NCBI GenBank assembly: GCA_024397995.1 | Contig: CP073746.1 | Coordinates: 3,842,001 to 3,906,000 of the forward strand | Direction: 5' to 3' | Length of the DNA stretch: 64,000 nucleotides | Source: a bacterium SCSIO 12827 | GTDB taxonomy: Bacteria; Pseudomonadota; Alphaproteobacteria; Rhodospirillales; Casp-alpha2 | Part shown: positions 28,766 through 37,972 of the stretch, piece after piece | How positions within the stretch are numbered: position 1 is the first letter of the stretch | Layout of the letters: each line of letters opens with the position of its first letter | The notes under the pieces: generated by a model | Databases searched by the model: none | Told to the model about the DNA's origin: nothing | Seen by the model: the letters and a program-made list of their open reading frames with translations, nothing else | Made by a program: the position numbers and the translations under genes

Positions 28766-30490
28766 TTAGTCCGCGGCGGCCGCGGCCGTCTCGCCGCGCA
28801 CCTTGGCAAGCGCCGCGTCGATGGTTGTCTCGAAGGTGACCAGGGGCGGCGTGATTTCGTGATTGCTCAGGTCGCGGCGCACGCTGTCCGACACGCCGGT
28901 CAGGATCACGGCGACGCCTTGGCGCTGCGCCTTCTTGGCCAGGCCGTCGATGGTGTTGGCGGCCGTCGAATCCAGGAACGGCACGGCGGCGAGATCGATG
29001 ATCAGTGCCTTATGGGTGTCGGAAATGCGCTCCAGCACCGAGCCGATGGACGCCGCCGCCCCGAAGAAGAAGGCGCCGACGATGCGGTAGACGACGACGT
29101 CAGGGTCGGCGGCATCGTCCTCGTCATAGGGTTTGCGGCCCCCGTTGGCGTCGTCGGCCTTGTCTTCGGCGACGAAGGGCTGGTGGGTCTCGACCGCCGT
29201 GGTCTTGGACATGCGGTGGATGAACAGCACCGATCCCAGCGCGAAGCCGACGACGATGGCTTCCGTGAGGTCGCGGAAGATGGTCAGGCCCAGGGTCGCG
29301 AGCAGCACCAGGGCGTCGCCGCGTGACGCGCGGATCAGGGTCGCGAAGGCGTGCTTCTCAATCATCTTCCAGGCGACGATGGCAAGCACCCCGGCCAGGC
29401 TGGCGAGCGGGATATAGGCGGCAAGTGGTGCGGCCACCAGAATGAAGCCCAGCAGGAACAGGGAATGCATGATCCCGGCGACGGGGCCGTGGGCGCCGGC
29501 GCGCACGTTGGTCGCCGTGCGCGCGATGGTGCCGGTGACACAAATGCCGCCGAACAGCCCGGATCCGACGTTGGCGATGCCTTGCGCCACCAGTTCGCAG
29601 TTGGAGCGGTGCCGCCGCCCGGTCATGCCGTCGGCGACCACGGCCGAGAGCAGGGATTCGATGGCGCCCAGAAGCGCGAAGGCGACCGCATTGGGGAGTA
29701 CGGCCTGAACCTTGATCCAGGTCACCTCGGGCAGGGCCGGCAGGGGCACGCCCTGGGGGATGCCGCCGAAGCGGGTGCCGATGGTTTCAACCGGCAGGTT
29801 GAGAACGCCGGTTGCCAGGGCGGCGCCTGCGACCGCGATCAACATGCCGGGCCAGCGCGGCAGAAACCGCGACATCCCGGCGATGATCAGCACCGTGCCG
29901 GCGGACAGCGCGAGCGCGGCGCCGTTGACGCTTGGCAGCCCCCGCCACAGCACGGGCAGCTTGTCCAGCAAGGGGCCCGGTTCGGGCACGGCAAGCGTCA
30001 GGCCCAACAGGTCCCGGACCTGGCTGGCGAAGATGATGACGGCGATCCCGGCCGTGAACCCCACGGTCACCGGATAGGGAATGAACTTGATATAGGTGCC
30101 GAGTCTGAGAACCCCCACGCCGGTCAGGATCACGCCCGCCAGAAGGGTCGCCAGGATCAGGCCGTCCATGCCGTGTTGATGCACCGTGCCCGCGACCAGC
30201 ACGATGAAGGCGCCGGCCGGACCGCCGATCTGGAACCGGCTGCCGCCCAGCAGCGAGACGAAAAAACCGCCGATGATGGCGGTGTAAAGGCCCTGCGCCG
30301 GGGTCGCGCCCGAGGCGATGGCGATGGCCATGGACAGGGGCAGGGCGACGATGGCGACGGTCAGACCCGCGACCGCATCGGCGCGCAGGTTGGCGAGGCT
30401 GTAGCCCTCGCGCAGCACCGTCACCAGCTTGGGCGTGAACAGGTCGGCGGCGGAGGCGGGGGCCGCCGACCCGGCGGATTTCAGGGGCAT
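28766..30490 (-). CDS. SulP-family inorganic anion transporter with STAS domain
   Basis: SulP/SLC26-type secondary transporter, 574 residues from the ATG at 30490; a GTG at 30529 would add 13. The SulP start LREGYSLANLRADAVAGLTVAIVALPLSMAIA (two blocks), the G(L)YTAIIGGFFVSLLGGS segment and about 12-14 membrane spans precede a cytoplasmic STAS domain (about 440-560, with ALIIDLAAVPFLDSTAANTIDGL). Substrates in the family include sulfate, bicarbonate and dicarboxylates. A BLUF photoreceptor gene lies 78 bases upstream on the same strand, making co-transcription plausible. Neither possible start has a clear ribosome-binding site. Confidence 0.88.
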   Translation of the reverse strand: MPLKSAGSAAPASAADLFTPKLVTVLREGYSLANLRADAVAGLTVAIVALPLSMAIAIASGATPAQGLYTAIIGGFFVSLLGGSRFQIGGPAGAFIVLVAGTVHQHGMDGLILATLLAGVILTGVGVLRLGTYIKFIPYPVTVGFTAGIAVIIFASQVRDLLGLTLAVPEPGPLLDKLPVLWRGLPSVNGAALALSAGTVLIIAGMSRFLPRWPGMLIAVAGAALATGVLNLPVETIGTRFGGIPQGVPLPALPEVTWIKVQAVLPNAVAFALLGAIESLLSAVVADGMTGRRHRSNCELVAQGIANVGSGLFGGICVTGTIARTATNVRAGAHGPVAGIMHSLFLLGFILVAAPLAAYIPLASLAGVLAIVAWKMIEKHAFATLIRASRGDALVLLATLGLTIFRDLTEAIVVGFALGSVLFIHRMSKTTAVETHQPFVAEDKADDANGGRKPYDEDDAADPDVVVYRIVGAFFFGAAASIGSVLERISDTHKALIIDLAAVPFLDSTAANTIDGLAKKAQRQGVAVILTGVSDSVRRDLSNHEITPPLVTFETTIDAALAKVRGETAAAAAD

Positions 30491-30568
30491 GGAGGTACGG
30501 CAATCTTTTGTGCAAAGGCAGTAAAGCACAGTTTTTTGCAGTAAAATACCCGGCGGGTCAAGGGGGCC

Positions 30569-31000
30569 TTAGAAACTGCGCCCGGCGTTGGCGGTGTAGA
30601 AGCTCCGCATCAGGTCGAAGGCGACATTGCCGGCGGTGGCCAGGGCGTCGAGATCGTCCGCGTTGCGGATGTCGTGAAACCCGGGTTCGTCCCGCAGGTC
30701 ATCGACGGCAAAGGCCCGGTACCCCATGGACCAGTCGGGAAAGGCGCGGGCCGGGACGTCGCGGCTGAACAGGATGGAAAACGACGTGTTGCGGCCGTCT
30801 GCGAGGATGTTGTCGACCAATTGTCCGATGTCCGCCTGCGCGCCTTCGATGCACTGTATGAAGTGCCGTTCGATATAAAACAGCAGCCCGGTCACGCTGT
30901 GCTTCTGGTTCAGGTCGCGGGCCTCGGCAAGGAGATCACGCAAATCCTTGGCGCTCATCTCGCGGGTGGCGCGGCTGTGGTACAGAACCTGTCGGAACAT
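30569..31000 (-). CDS. Short BLUF-domain blue-light photoreceptor
   Basis: Single-domain BLUF protein, 143 residues. FAD-binding and photocycle residues are all present: Tyr7 (VLYHSRAT), Asn31, Gln49 (FIQCIEG), Trp90 and Met92 (DWSMGY). These correspond, with an offset of one, to Tyr8, Asn32, Gln50, Trp91 and Met93 of the cyanobacterial protein Slr1694. There is no attached output domain, so it must signal through a partner, as short BLUF proteins do. It is upstream of and co-directional with the SulP gene, and divergent from ppa. GAGAGGG precedes the ATG by about 10 bases. Confidence 0.93.
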   Translation of the reverse strand: MFRQVLYHSRATREMSAKDLRDLLAEARDLNQKHSVTGLLFYIERHFIQCIEGAQADIGQLVDNILADGRNTSFSILFSRDVPARAFPDWSMGYRAFAVDDLRDEPGFHDIRNADDLDALATAGNVAFDLMRSFYTANAGRSF

Positions 31001-31112
31001 TCGGCTGAACCCTCTCGAACAGTCTCAACGGAACGTAACACCAACCAGACCCTCGGCCAAATTCATCCTCATTTTGGCCTTTCAAGGTGGTGCGCGGGCG
31101 GTAACCAGGGGT

Positions 31113-31141
31113 TTGCCTTTTGTTGCACTGCAACATATACT
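31113..31141 (+). promoter_or_regulatory. Sigma70 promoter of ppa
   Basis: TTGCCT (31113-31118), 17-base spacer, TATACT (31136-31141), 46 bases before the ppa ATG. Both boxes are close to consensus and the spacing is ideal. Confidence 0.7.
31121..31135. promoter_or_regulatory. Perfect inverted repeat filling the ppa promoter spacer
   Basis: TGTTGCA, one base, TGCAACA: a 7-1-7 perfect dyad lying entirely between the -35 and -10 boxes. A protein bound there would block RNA polymerase, so it is a strong candidate repressor operator. The cognate regulator is unknown. Confidence 0.6.
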
Positions 31142-31187
31142 CCGGCCCCTCTTGAACGGCGCGACCTGGCCAAGGAAGGGCAACGCG

Positions 31188-31721
31188 ATGAACATGGACA
31201 AAATCCCGGTCGGTGAAAATCCGCCCTACGACGTCAACGTCATCATCGAAATCCCCATGGGGGGCAATCCGGTGAAGTACGAGCTGGATAAGGAATCGGG
31301 GGCGATGTACGTCGACCGCTTCCTGCATACGGCCATGTACTATCCGTCCAACTACGGCTTTATCCCCCATACCCTGTCCGATGACGGCGACCCCACGGAC
31401 GCCATGGTCCTGGGTCAGGTGCCGGTGCAGCCGGGGGTCATCATCCGCTCGCGGCCCATCGGTGTGCTGATGATGGAAGACGAAGGCGGCCTGGATGAAA
31501 AGATCCTCTGCGTGCCCGTCGACGACCTGCATCCCTATTACGGCAACGTCGGCAGCTACCGCGACCTGCGCCCGGTGATGCTCGACCAGATCGCCCATTT
31601 CTTCGAACACTACAAGGATCTGGAACGCGGCAAATGGGCCAAGATCAAGGGCTGGGGCGAAGCCGAACAGGCCATGGACCTGATCCGCGAAGCCATGGAC
31701 CGCGCCAAGGCCAAGGGCTGA
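31188..31721 (+). CDS. ppa: Inorganic pyrophosphatase
   Basis: Soluble family I enzyme hydrolysing pyrophosphate to phosphate, driving biosynthesis forward; 177 residues from the ATG at 31188, with AAGGAAGGG about 8 bases upstream. Signature acidic residues are Asp66, Asp68 and Asp71 in DDGDPTDAMVLG, and NYGFIPHT and the KYELDKESG substrate loop are present. An Asp-Gly-Asp-Pro-Thr-Asp has Thr where most members carry a larger hydrophobic residue. The open frame continues upstream but is not family-like. Its promoter contains a perfect inverted repeat. Confidence 0.96.
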   Translation: MNMDKIPVGENPPYDVNVIIEIPMGGNPVKYELDKESGAMYVDRFLHTAMYYPSNYGFIPHTLSDDGDPTDAMVLGQVPVQPGVIIRSRPIGVLMMEDEGGLDEKILCVPVDDLHPYYGNVGSYRDLRPVMLDQIAHFFEHYKDLERGKWAKIKGWGEAEQAMDLIREAMDRAKAKG

Positions 31722-31764
31722 CCGTCATCTAGGCTCAGGTCGCCTGCCCTGGTAGGCTGGCGCC

Positions 31765-32292
31765 ATGCCCTCGCACGACCGCTTGTCCGTGGTCGAGGCC
31801 GACATCACGACCCTCGACCTGGACGCCATCGTCAACGCGGCCAACGAACAGTTGGCGCCGGGCGGCGGCGTGTGCGGCGCCATTCACCGCGCCGCCGGCC
31901 CGGCCTTGGCGCGGGACTGCCGGGCGCTCGGCGGCTGTCCCACGGGCCAGGCACGGATCACCCGGGGACATGGCCTTGCGGCCCGCTTCGTGATCCACGC
32001 CGTCGGCCCCGTGTGGCACGGCGGGGGTGCGGGCGAGGACGGCCTGCTGGCCGCCGCCTACCAACACTCCCTTGCCCTCGCCCGCGACAATGACCTCGCG
32101 TCTATCGCCTTTCCCGCCCTCTCCACCGGCATCTTCGGCTTTCCGGCCGACCGCGCCGCGGCCATCGCCGTGGCGGCCTGCTGCGAATTCCTTGACGCCG
32201 ACGCCCTGCCGGAACGGGTGGTGTTCTGCTGCTTTGGGGCCGAAAGCGCGGCCCTGCATCGCCAAGCTTTGGCGGACATGCATCCGGGATAA
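31765..32292 (+). CDS. Macro-domain protein (MacroD-like ADP-ribosyl hydrolase)
   Basis: Stand-alone macro domain of 175 residues. DAIVNAANEQLAPGGGVCGAIHRAAG is the ADP-ribose-binding and catalytic loop (given in family order: Asn-Ala-Ala-Asn then the Gly-rich loop), and FPALSTGIFGFP is the second phosphate loop. MacroD-type proteins remove ADP-ribose from proteins or deacetylate O-acetyl-ADP-ribose. It starts 43 bases after ppa and may share its transcript. No ADP-ribosyltransferase or sirtuin gene is in the window. Confidence 0.9.
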   Translation: MPSHDRLSVVEADITTLDLDAIVNAANEQLAPGGGVCGAIHRAAGPALARDCRALGGCPTGQARITRGHGLAARFVIHAVGPVWHGGGAGEDGLLAAAYQHSLALARDNDLASIAFPALSTGIFGFPADRAAAIAVAACCEFLDADALPERVVFCCFGAESAALHRQALADMHPG

Positions 32293-32321
32293 AAAGAAGG
32301 CGGGCCTAAGGGCGCCGCCTT
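32291..32321 (-). terminator. Intrinsic terminator of maeB
   Basis: On the minus strand, a 7-bp stem (AAGGCGG with CCGCCTT; 32315-32321 and 32297-32303) is followed by TCTTTTT. It touches the macro-domain stop codon and lies about 130 bases beyond the maeB stop. On the plus strand no T run follows, so it serves mainly the leftward gene. Confidence 0.65.
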
Positions 32322-32454
32322 CAAGGAAGAAGCCGCTGAAAAAACCCAGCGGCGGGGGTGTGGCGGCGCGGAAGCGCGCATCCGGATGACCGGATGCTAG
32401 GGCGCGGCCGTGACCGGCTCGTGACGCCTCCGTGAATCCTTTATGGAAAGGAGA

Positions 32455-34725
32455 TCAGCCGACGTTGGCCTGATGCGCCGTCAGCACCGCCATGGTCGAG
32501 ATATCCGATGCCGAGGCATCCATCTGCACCACCTGGGCGGGCTTGGCAAAGCCCAGCAGGATCGGCCCCAGCACCGTTGCCCCGCCGACCGCCGACAGCA
32601 GGCGGGCAGAAATGCGTGACGAATGCAGGCCCGGCATGACCAGAACGTTGGCCGGCCCGGACAGGCGGCAGAACGGATAGTTGGCCATCAGGTCCGGGTT
32701 CAGTGCCACCCCCGCACTCATTTCCCCGTCGTATTCGAAAGACACGTCGCGGCGGTCGAGCACGCCGACGGCGTCGCGCATGGTTTCCGCATGGGGCAGG
32801 TCCGGGTTGCCGAAATTGGCGAAGGAGATCATGGCGACACGCGGTTCATGCCCCATGGCCCGGGCGACCATGGCCCCCCCTTCGGCGAAATCGGCGAGCC
32901 GGTCCGGCGAAGGCGCGACGTTGACCGCCGTGTCGGTGATGAACAGCGCCCGCCCGTCCTTGGTCAGCACGATGGACACGCCGAACACCGGCTTGCCGCC
33001 GCCGACCTCGAGCACCCGCGAGATGTCCTTCAACGACACCATGTAATGGCGCGTCAGGCCGGTGACCATGCCGTCGGCGTCGCCGGCTTCGACCATGCAG
33101 GCGGCGAACACGTTGCGGTTGTTGTTGACCCGGCGTTGGGCGTCGCGGCGCAACGCCCCCCGGCGCTGCTCCTTGCGGTAGAGGGTTTCCGTATAGGCTT
33201 CGTTCTTGGCCGACAGCTTCGCGTTGGCGATTTCGATGCCGTCGGGGGCGGGCAGGCCCAGGTCGGCGATCTTGGCCTTGATGGCGTCCTCGCGGCCGAC
33301 CAGGATCGGCGTGCCGTAGCCCTGGTTGAAGAACGAATAGGCGGCGCGGATGACTTTCTCTTCCTCGCCCTCGGCGAACACGATGCGTTTGGGCTGGGCC
33401 TTGACCTTGTCGAAGATGGCCTGCAGCGACCCCGCCGTGGGGTCGAGCCGCGCCGCCAGTTCGCCCGCATAGGCATCCATGTCGGCGATCGGCTTTTGCG
33501 CGACGCCTGAATCCATGGCCGCCTGGGCCACGGCCTTGGGCACGGCCCAGATCAGGCGCGGATCGAAGGGGGTCGGGATCAGATAGTCGCGGCCGTAACT
33601 GAGGCGCGATCCCGAATAGGCGGCATCGACCTCGTCCGGCACGTCCTGGCGGGCGAGGTCAGCCAGCGCCTTGGCGGCCGCGATCTTCATCTCTTCGTTG
33701 ATGGTGCTGGCGCGCACGTCCAAGGCCCCCCGGAAGATATAGGGGAAGCCCAGCACGTTGTTGATCTGGTTGGGGTAATCGGACCGTCCCGTGGCGATGA
33801 TCGCGTCGTCGCGGACTTCCCGCACCTCCTCGGGCCAGATTTCCGGCACCGGGTTGGCCATGGCGAAAATCAGGGGATTGGGTGCCATGGCCGCGATCAT
33901 TTCCTTCTTCACCGTGTCGGGGCCGGACAGGCCGACGAACACGTCGGCCCCCTTCAGGGCGTCGGCCAGGGTGCGGGCGTCGGTCTTCACCGCATGCTTG
34001 GACTTCCACTGGTTCATGCCCTCGGTGCGGCCCTCGTAAATCACGCCCTTGGAATCACACAGGATCACCTGGCTGGCCGGCAACCCCATGGATTGAAACA
34101 ACTCAACACAGGCGATGGAGGCGGCCCCCGCGCCGTTGACCACCATGTGCACGTCCTTGATGTCGCGCCCGGTCAGGTGCAGGCCGTTGATCAGCCCCGC
34201 CGCCGTGATGATCGCCGTGCCGTGCTGGTCGTCGTGGAACACGGGAATGTCCAACAGTTCCTTCAGGCGCTCCTCGATGATGAAGCATTCGGGGGCCTTG
34301 ATGTCTTCCAGGTTGATGCCGCCGAAGGCCTTGCCCAGATAGCGCACGCAGTTGACGAACTCGTCCACGTCCTCGGTGTTGAGTTCAAGATCGATGCCGT
34401 CGATATCGGCGAAACGCTTGAACAGGACCGCCTTGCCCTCCATCACCGGGGTCGCCGCCGCCGCCCCGATATTGCCGAGCCCCAGCACCGCCGTGCCGTT
34501 GGAAATGATGGCGACCTTGTTGCCGCGCGCCGTGAATTCGTAGCCCTTGGTTTCGTCCTTCTGGATTTCCAGGCAGGGGGCCGCGACGCCCGGCGAATAG
34601 GCCAGGGTCAGGTCGCGCTGGGTGGTCAACGGCTTGGTCGCCGATATCTCCATCTTGCCCGGGCGGCCCCGCGCATGCATGCGCAGCGCGTCCTGGTACA
34701 TCATGTCGTCGGCTTGTTTTTTCAT
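32455..34725 (-). CDS. maeB: NADP-dependent malic enzyme fused to phosphotransacetylase-like domain
   Basis: Large hybrid malic enzyme (MaeB type), 756 residues. The N-terminal half (about 1-425) is a malic enzyme that decarboxylates malate to pyruvate: [29 protein letters not shown], the [10 protein letters not shown] segment and the NAD(P) fold [13 protein letters not shown]. The C-terminal half (about 430-756) is phosphotransacetylase-like and in studied relatives is regulatory rather than catalytic. The ATG at 34725 has GGGAAGAG upstream; a TTG seven codons earlier is unlikely. It converges on the macro-domain gene and diverges from mutS. Confidence 0.95.
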   Translation of the reverse strand: MKKQADDMMYQDALRMHARGRPGKMEISATKPLTTQRDLTLAYSPGVAAPCLEIQKDETKGYEFTARGNKVAIISNGTAVLGLGNIGAAAATPVMEGKAVLFKRFADIDGIDLELNTEDVDEFVNCVRYLGKAFGGINLEDIKAPECFIIEERLKELLDIPVFHDDQHGTAIITAAGLINGLHLTGRDIKDVHMVVNGAGAASIACVELFQSMGLPASQVILCDSKGVIYEGRTEGMNQWKSKHAVKTDARTLADALKGADVFVGLSGPDTVKKEMIAAMAPNPLIFAMANPVPEIWPEEVREVRDDAIIATGRSDYPNQINNVLGFPYIFRGALDVRASTINEEMKIAAAKALADLARQDVPDEVDAAYSGSRLSYGRDYLIPTPFDPRLIWAVPKAVAQAAMDSGVAQKPIADMDAYAGELAARLDPTAGSLQAIFDKVKAQPKRIVFAEGEEEKVIRAAYSFFNQGYGTPILVGREDAIKAKIADLGLPAPDGIEIANAKLSAKNEAYTETLYRKEQRRGALRRDAQRRVNNNRNVFAACMVEAGDADGMVTGLTRHYMVSLKDISRVLEVGGGKPVFGVSIVLTKDGRALFITDTAVNVAPSPDRLADFAEGGAMVARAMGHEPRVAMISFANFGNPDLPHAETMRDAVGVLDRRDVSFEYDGEMSAGVALNPDLMANYPFCRLSGPANVLVMPGLHSSRISARLLSAVGGATVLGPILLGFAKPAQVVQMDASASDISTMAVLTAHQANVG

Positions 34726-35109
34726 GGTGATGGTGTCTCTTCCCAATTGGTCGTGCCGCCGCGTTCATCCGGCGTGCGTCGGGCCCTGACGCCGACCCCA
34801 CGGGGACGGCGGCCGAGGGCCGGTTCGGTTTCGTTTGGACGGTGGCGGCGGCCCAAGTTCCGCCGCGGTTACCCAGAGTGCTCCTTGGTCGTGTGGTCTT
34901 CGTTCGGTTTATGCGAAACTAAATTACATTTGCAAGACGAAATTTGAAAGTATCGTATTTATTTGATCCTGCAAAGCCAAGATTACCCGGTCGGTTTTCG
35001 CCAGATTTCCACAAGCCACCCCCTGCCTTCCCTTGCGTCCGCCGGTGCCAAATGTGGTAGGCTCAGCCATCCTGGGCGCTGTAGTGAACATAATTAAATC
35101 AGGCGAGTT
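34726..35109. other. maeB-mutS divergent intergenic region
   Basis: 384 bases with no convincing gene. The maeB-proximal half is GC-rich; a strikingly AT-rich patch lies at about 34905-34970 and holds the maeB promoter candidate. Toward mutS, TTGCGT (35033-35038) and TAGGCT (35058-35063) are 19 bases apart and could be a weak mutS promoter. Confidence 0.5.
34907..34935 (-). promoter_or_regulatory. Possible sigma70 promoter of maeB
   Basis: On the minus strand, TTGCAA (34935-34930), a 17-base spacer and ATAAAC (34912-34907), within the AT-rich patch. The leader to the maeB ATG would be about 175 bases. Confidence 0.45.
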
Positions 35110-37899
35110 ATGCCTCCCGACGACATCGCGCCCCTATCCGACGACGACGATCTGACGCCAGCCGAAAGCGACACCGGCGGCCAGGGCGGACCTGCGTCCG
35201 GGGATGTCGCCGTCACCCCGATGATGGCCCAATTCCTGGAGATCAAGGCGGCCCATCCGGGCGCCTTGCTGTTCTACCGCATGGGCGATTTCTACGAGAT
35301 GTTCTTCGACGACGCCGTCAAGGCGGCGCAGACCCTGGACATCGCGCTGACCAAGCGCGGCAAGCATCTGGGCGACGACATCCCCATGTGCGGCGTGCCC
35401 GTGCATTCCCACGAAAGCTATCTGACGCGCCTGATCCGGGCCGGCCACAAGGTCGCGATCTGCGAGCAGATCGAAGACCCGGCCGAAGCCAAGAAGCGGG
35501 GGTCGAAATCCGTCGTCAAACGCGCGGTGCAGCGCATCGTCACTCCGGGCACGATCACCGAGGACACGCTGCTGGACGCGCGGTCCCACAACTATCTTTG
35601 CGCCGTGGCGGCCGCGCAATCGGATCTGGGCTTGGCCTGGATCGACATGTCGACGGGAGATTTCCTGACCCAGCCGGTTTCCGCCGCCACCCTGGGGGCG
35701 GCGTTGGCGCGTATCGACGCGGGCGAATTGCTCTGCGCCGACCGGATTTTGGAAATGCCCGATCTGTTTGAGACCTTCGCCGATTGGAAAGACCGCCTGA
35801 CGCCCCTGCCCGCCGCCCGCTTCGACAGCGCCAACGGCGAAAAGCGTCTGAAGGACCTGTTCCATGTCGGCACGCTGGCGGGCTTCGGCGCGTTCTCCCG
35901 GGCGGAACTCGCCGCTGCCGGGGCGCTCGTCGACTATGTGGAACTGACCCAGAAGGGCAAGGTGCCGCGCCTGGCCCCGCCGCGCCAATTGTCCGCGGGT
36001 GCTGTCATGGGCATCGATGCGGCCACCCGGCGCAATCTGGAACTGACCCGCACCATGACCGGCGAACGCCGGGGATCGCTGCTTGACGTCATCGACCGCA
36101 CCATGACGGGGGCGGGGGCCAGGCTTCTGGCGGCCCGGCTGTCGGCCCCGCTGACCGACCCGGCCGCCATTGCCGAACGGCTCGACGCCGTCGAATTCTT
36201 CTTTGACGACGCGCGGCTTTCCGACGACCTGCGCGCCGCCTTGTCGCAGGTGCCGGATGTCGCCCGCGCCCTGTCGCGCATTTCGCTGGGCAGGGGCGGG
36301 CCGCGGGATCTTGCCGCCGTCCGGGACGGGCTGATCCAGGCCTCGGCCCTTCGGGGGTTGTTGCAGGGGGCCCGGGGTCTGGTGCCCAAGGCCGTGGCCG
36401 AGGCCATGACCGACCTGGGCGAACACGGGCAATTGACCGACCGGCTGGGCCGGGCGCTTGCCGACGACCTGCCGCTCCTGGCCCGCGACGGCGGCTTCAT
36501 CCGCCAGGGCTATGCCCCGGCGTTGGACGAACACCGCCAACTGCGCGACGACAGCCGCAAACTGATCGCGGGCTTGCAGGCCCGCTATGCCGAGGAAACG
36601 GGCATTCCGGCGCTCAAGATCAAGCACAACAACGTGCTGGGCTATTTCATCGAGGTCGCGGCCAAGCAGGCCGACCGCATCAAGACCGGCAAGACGGAGG
36701 ACGGCGACAGCCCCTTCATCCACCGCCAGAGCATGGCGAATGCGATGCGGTTTTCCACGGTCGAACTGGCCGATCTGGAATCGCGCATCGCCAAGGCCGC
36801 CGATCGAGCCCTGGCGCTGGAACTGGAACTGTTCACCGATCTGGTCAACGAGGTCACGGGCCGGGCCCGGGAAATCGCGCTCGCTGCCGACGCCCTGGCA
36901 CGTCTCGACGTTGCGTCGGCCCTGGGTGCCTTGGCGCTGGAGCGGCGTTATGTGCGGCCCCTGGTCGACGGCTCGAAAACCTTCCGCATCGAAGGCGGCC
37001 GTCATCCGGTGGTCGAGGCGGCGCTGTCGCGTCAGGGTGATGGTGCTTTCGTCGCCAACGATTGCGACCTGACTCCGGCGGACGAGCAGGGCGGCGGCGG
37101 GGACGGCCCCGGCGGGCGGCTCTGGGTTTTGACCGGCCCCAACATGGCCGGTAAATCGACTTTCCTGCGCCAGAACGCGCTGATCGCCGTGCTGGCGCAG
37201 ATGGGCGCCTTCGTGCCGGCGGCCTCGGCGCATATCGGCGCGGTCGATCAATTGTTCTCCCGCGTCGGTGCCGCCGACGATCTGGCGCGCGGGCGGTCCA
37301 CCTTCATGGTCGAGATGGTCGAAACGGCGGCGATCCTCAACCAGGCCGGGCCCAAGGCCCTGGTCATTCTGGACGAAATCGGGCGCGGCACGGCGACCTA
37401 CGATGGCCTGTCCATCGCCTGGGCGGTGGTCGAACACCTGCACGACGTCAACGCCTGCCGGGGTCTGTTCGCGACCCACTATCACGAACTGACGCAACTG
37501 TCGGGCCGCCTCGCCGAACTGGCGCCCCATTCCATGCGCGTGAAGGAATGGCAGGGCGACGTGGTGTTCCTGCACGAGGTCGCCCCCGGCACCGCCGACC
37601 GGTCCTACGGTATCCATGTCGGCCAGCTGGCGGGCCTGCCCGCCGCCGTCACGGCGCGCGCCGAACAGGTTCTGGAAAAGTTGGAGGCCGGCGACGGCTC
37701 CCCCCGCGCGGCGGACCTCGCCGACGACCTGCCGCTGTTTTCCGCGACGCCGCCGCGTGGGCCGGGCAGCAAGGCGTCGACGCGCGGCCCATCGCCCGTG
37801 GACGACGCGGTCAGCACCCTGAATCCGGATGAAATGACGCCTAAACAGGCGCTCGACTTCCTGTATAATCTGAAAAATCTGGCGCCCGGCACCGACTGA
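35110..37899 (+). CDS. mutS: DNA mismatch repair protein MutS
   Basis: Mismatch-recognition ATPase, 929 residues. The mismatch-binding Phe-x-Glu is Phe61-Tyr-Glu63 in MGDFYEMF. The connector, core and clamp domains follow. Walker A GPNMAGKS begins at about residue 676, then the ABC-like motifs [17 protein letters not shown] and [10 protein letters not shown]. The C-terminal end ([18 protein letters not shown]) is the conserved MutS tail helix. An extra acidic stretch of about 35 residues precedes the usual N-terminus. glnD follows in the same direction, as in many Rhodospirillales. Confidence 0.98.
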   Translation: MPPDDIAPLSDDDDLTPAESDTGGQGGPASGDVAVTPMMAQFLEIKAAHPGALLFYRMGDFYEMFFDDAVKAAQTLDIALTKRGKHLGDDIPMCGVPVHSHESYLTRLIRAGHKVAICEQIEDPAEAKKRGSKSVVKRAVQRIVTPGTITEDTLLDARSHNYLCAVAAAQSDLGLAWIDMSTGDFLTQPVSAATLGAALARIDAGELLCADRILEMPDLFETFADWKDRLTPLPAARFDSANGEKRLKDLFHVGTLAGFGAFSRAELAAAGALVDYVELTQKGKVPRLAPPRQLSAGAVMGIDAATRRNLELTRTMTGERRGSLLDVIDRTMTGAGARLLAARLSAPLTDPAAIAERLDAVEFFFDDARLSDDLRAALSQVPDVARALSRISLGRGGPRDLAAVRDGLIQASALRGLLQGARGLVPKAVAEAMTDLGEHGQLTDRLGRALADDLPLLARDGGFIRQGYAPALDEHRQLRDDSRKLIAGLQARYAEETGIPALKIKHNNVLGYFIEVAAKQADRIKTGKTEDGDSPFIHRQSMANAMRFSTVELADLESRIAKAADRALALELELFTDLVNEVTGRAREIALAADALARLDVASALGALALERRYVRPLVDGSKTFRIEGGRHPVVEAALSRQGDGAFVANDCDLTPADEQGGGGDGPGGRLWVLTGPNMAGKSTFLRQNALIAVLAQMGAFVPAASAHIGAVDQLFSRVGAADDLARGRSTFMVEMVETAAILNQAGPKALVILDEIGRGTATYDGLSIAWAVVEHLHDVNACRGLFATHYHELTQLSGRLAELAPHSMRVKEWQGDVVFLHEVAPGTADRSYGIHVGQLAGLPAAVTARAEQVLEKLEAGDGSPRAADLADDLPLFSATPPRGPGSKASTRGPSPVDDAVSTLNPDEMTPKQALDFLYNLKNLAPGTD

Positions 37900-37919
37900 C
37901 GGCCGCCCGCATCCCTTGC

Positions 37920-37944
37920 AAACACCCCAACGGCGTGGGTGTTT
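37920..37944 (+). terminator. Hairpin between mutS and glnD
   Basis: 8-bp stem (37920-37927 with 37937-37944) with a 9-base loop, ending in TTT. It starts 20 bases after the mutS stop. The T run is too short for a strong intrinsic terminator, so partial termination is the most it suggests. Confidence 0.35.
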
Positions 37945-37972
37945 CACCTTCCTGCGTGCTATGAAGGGCGCC

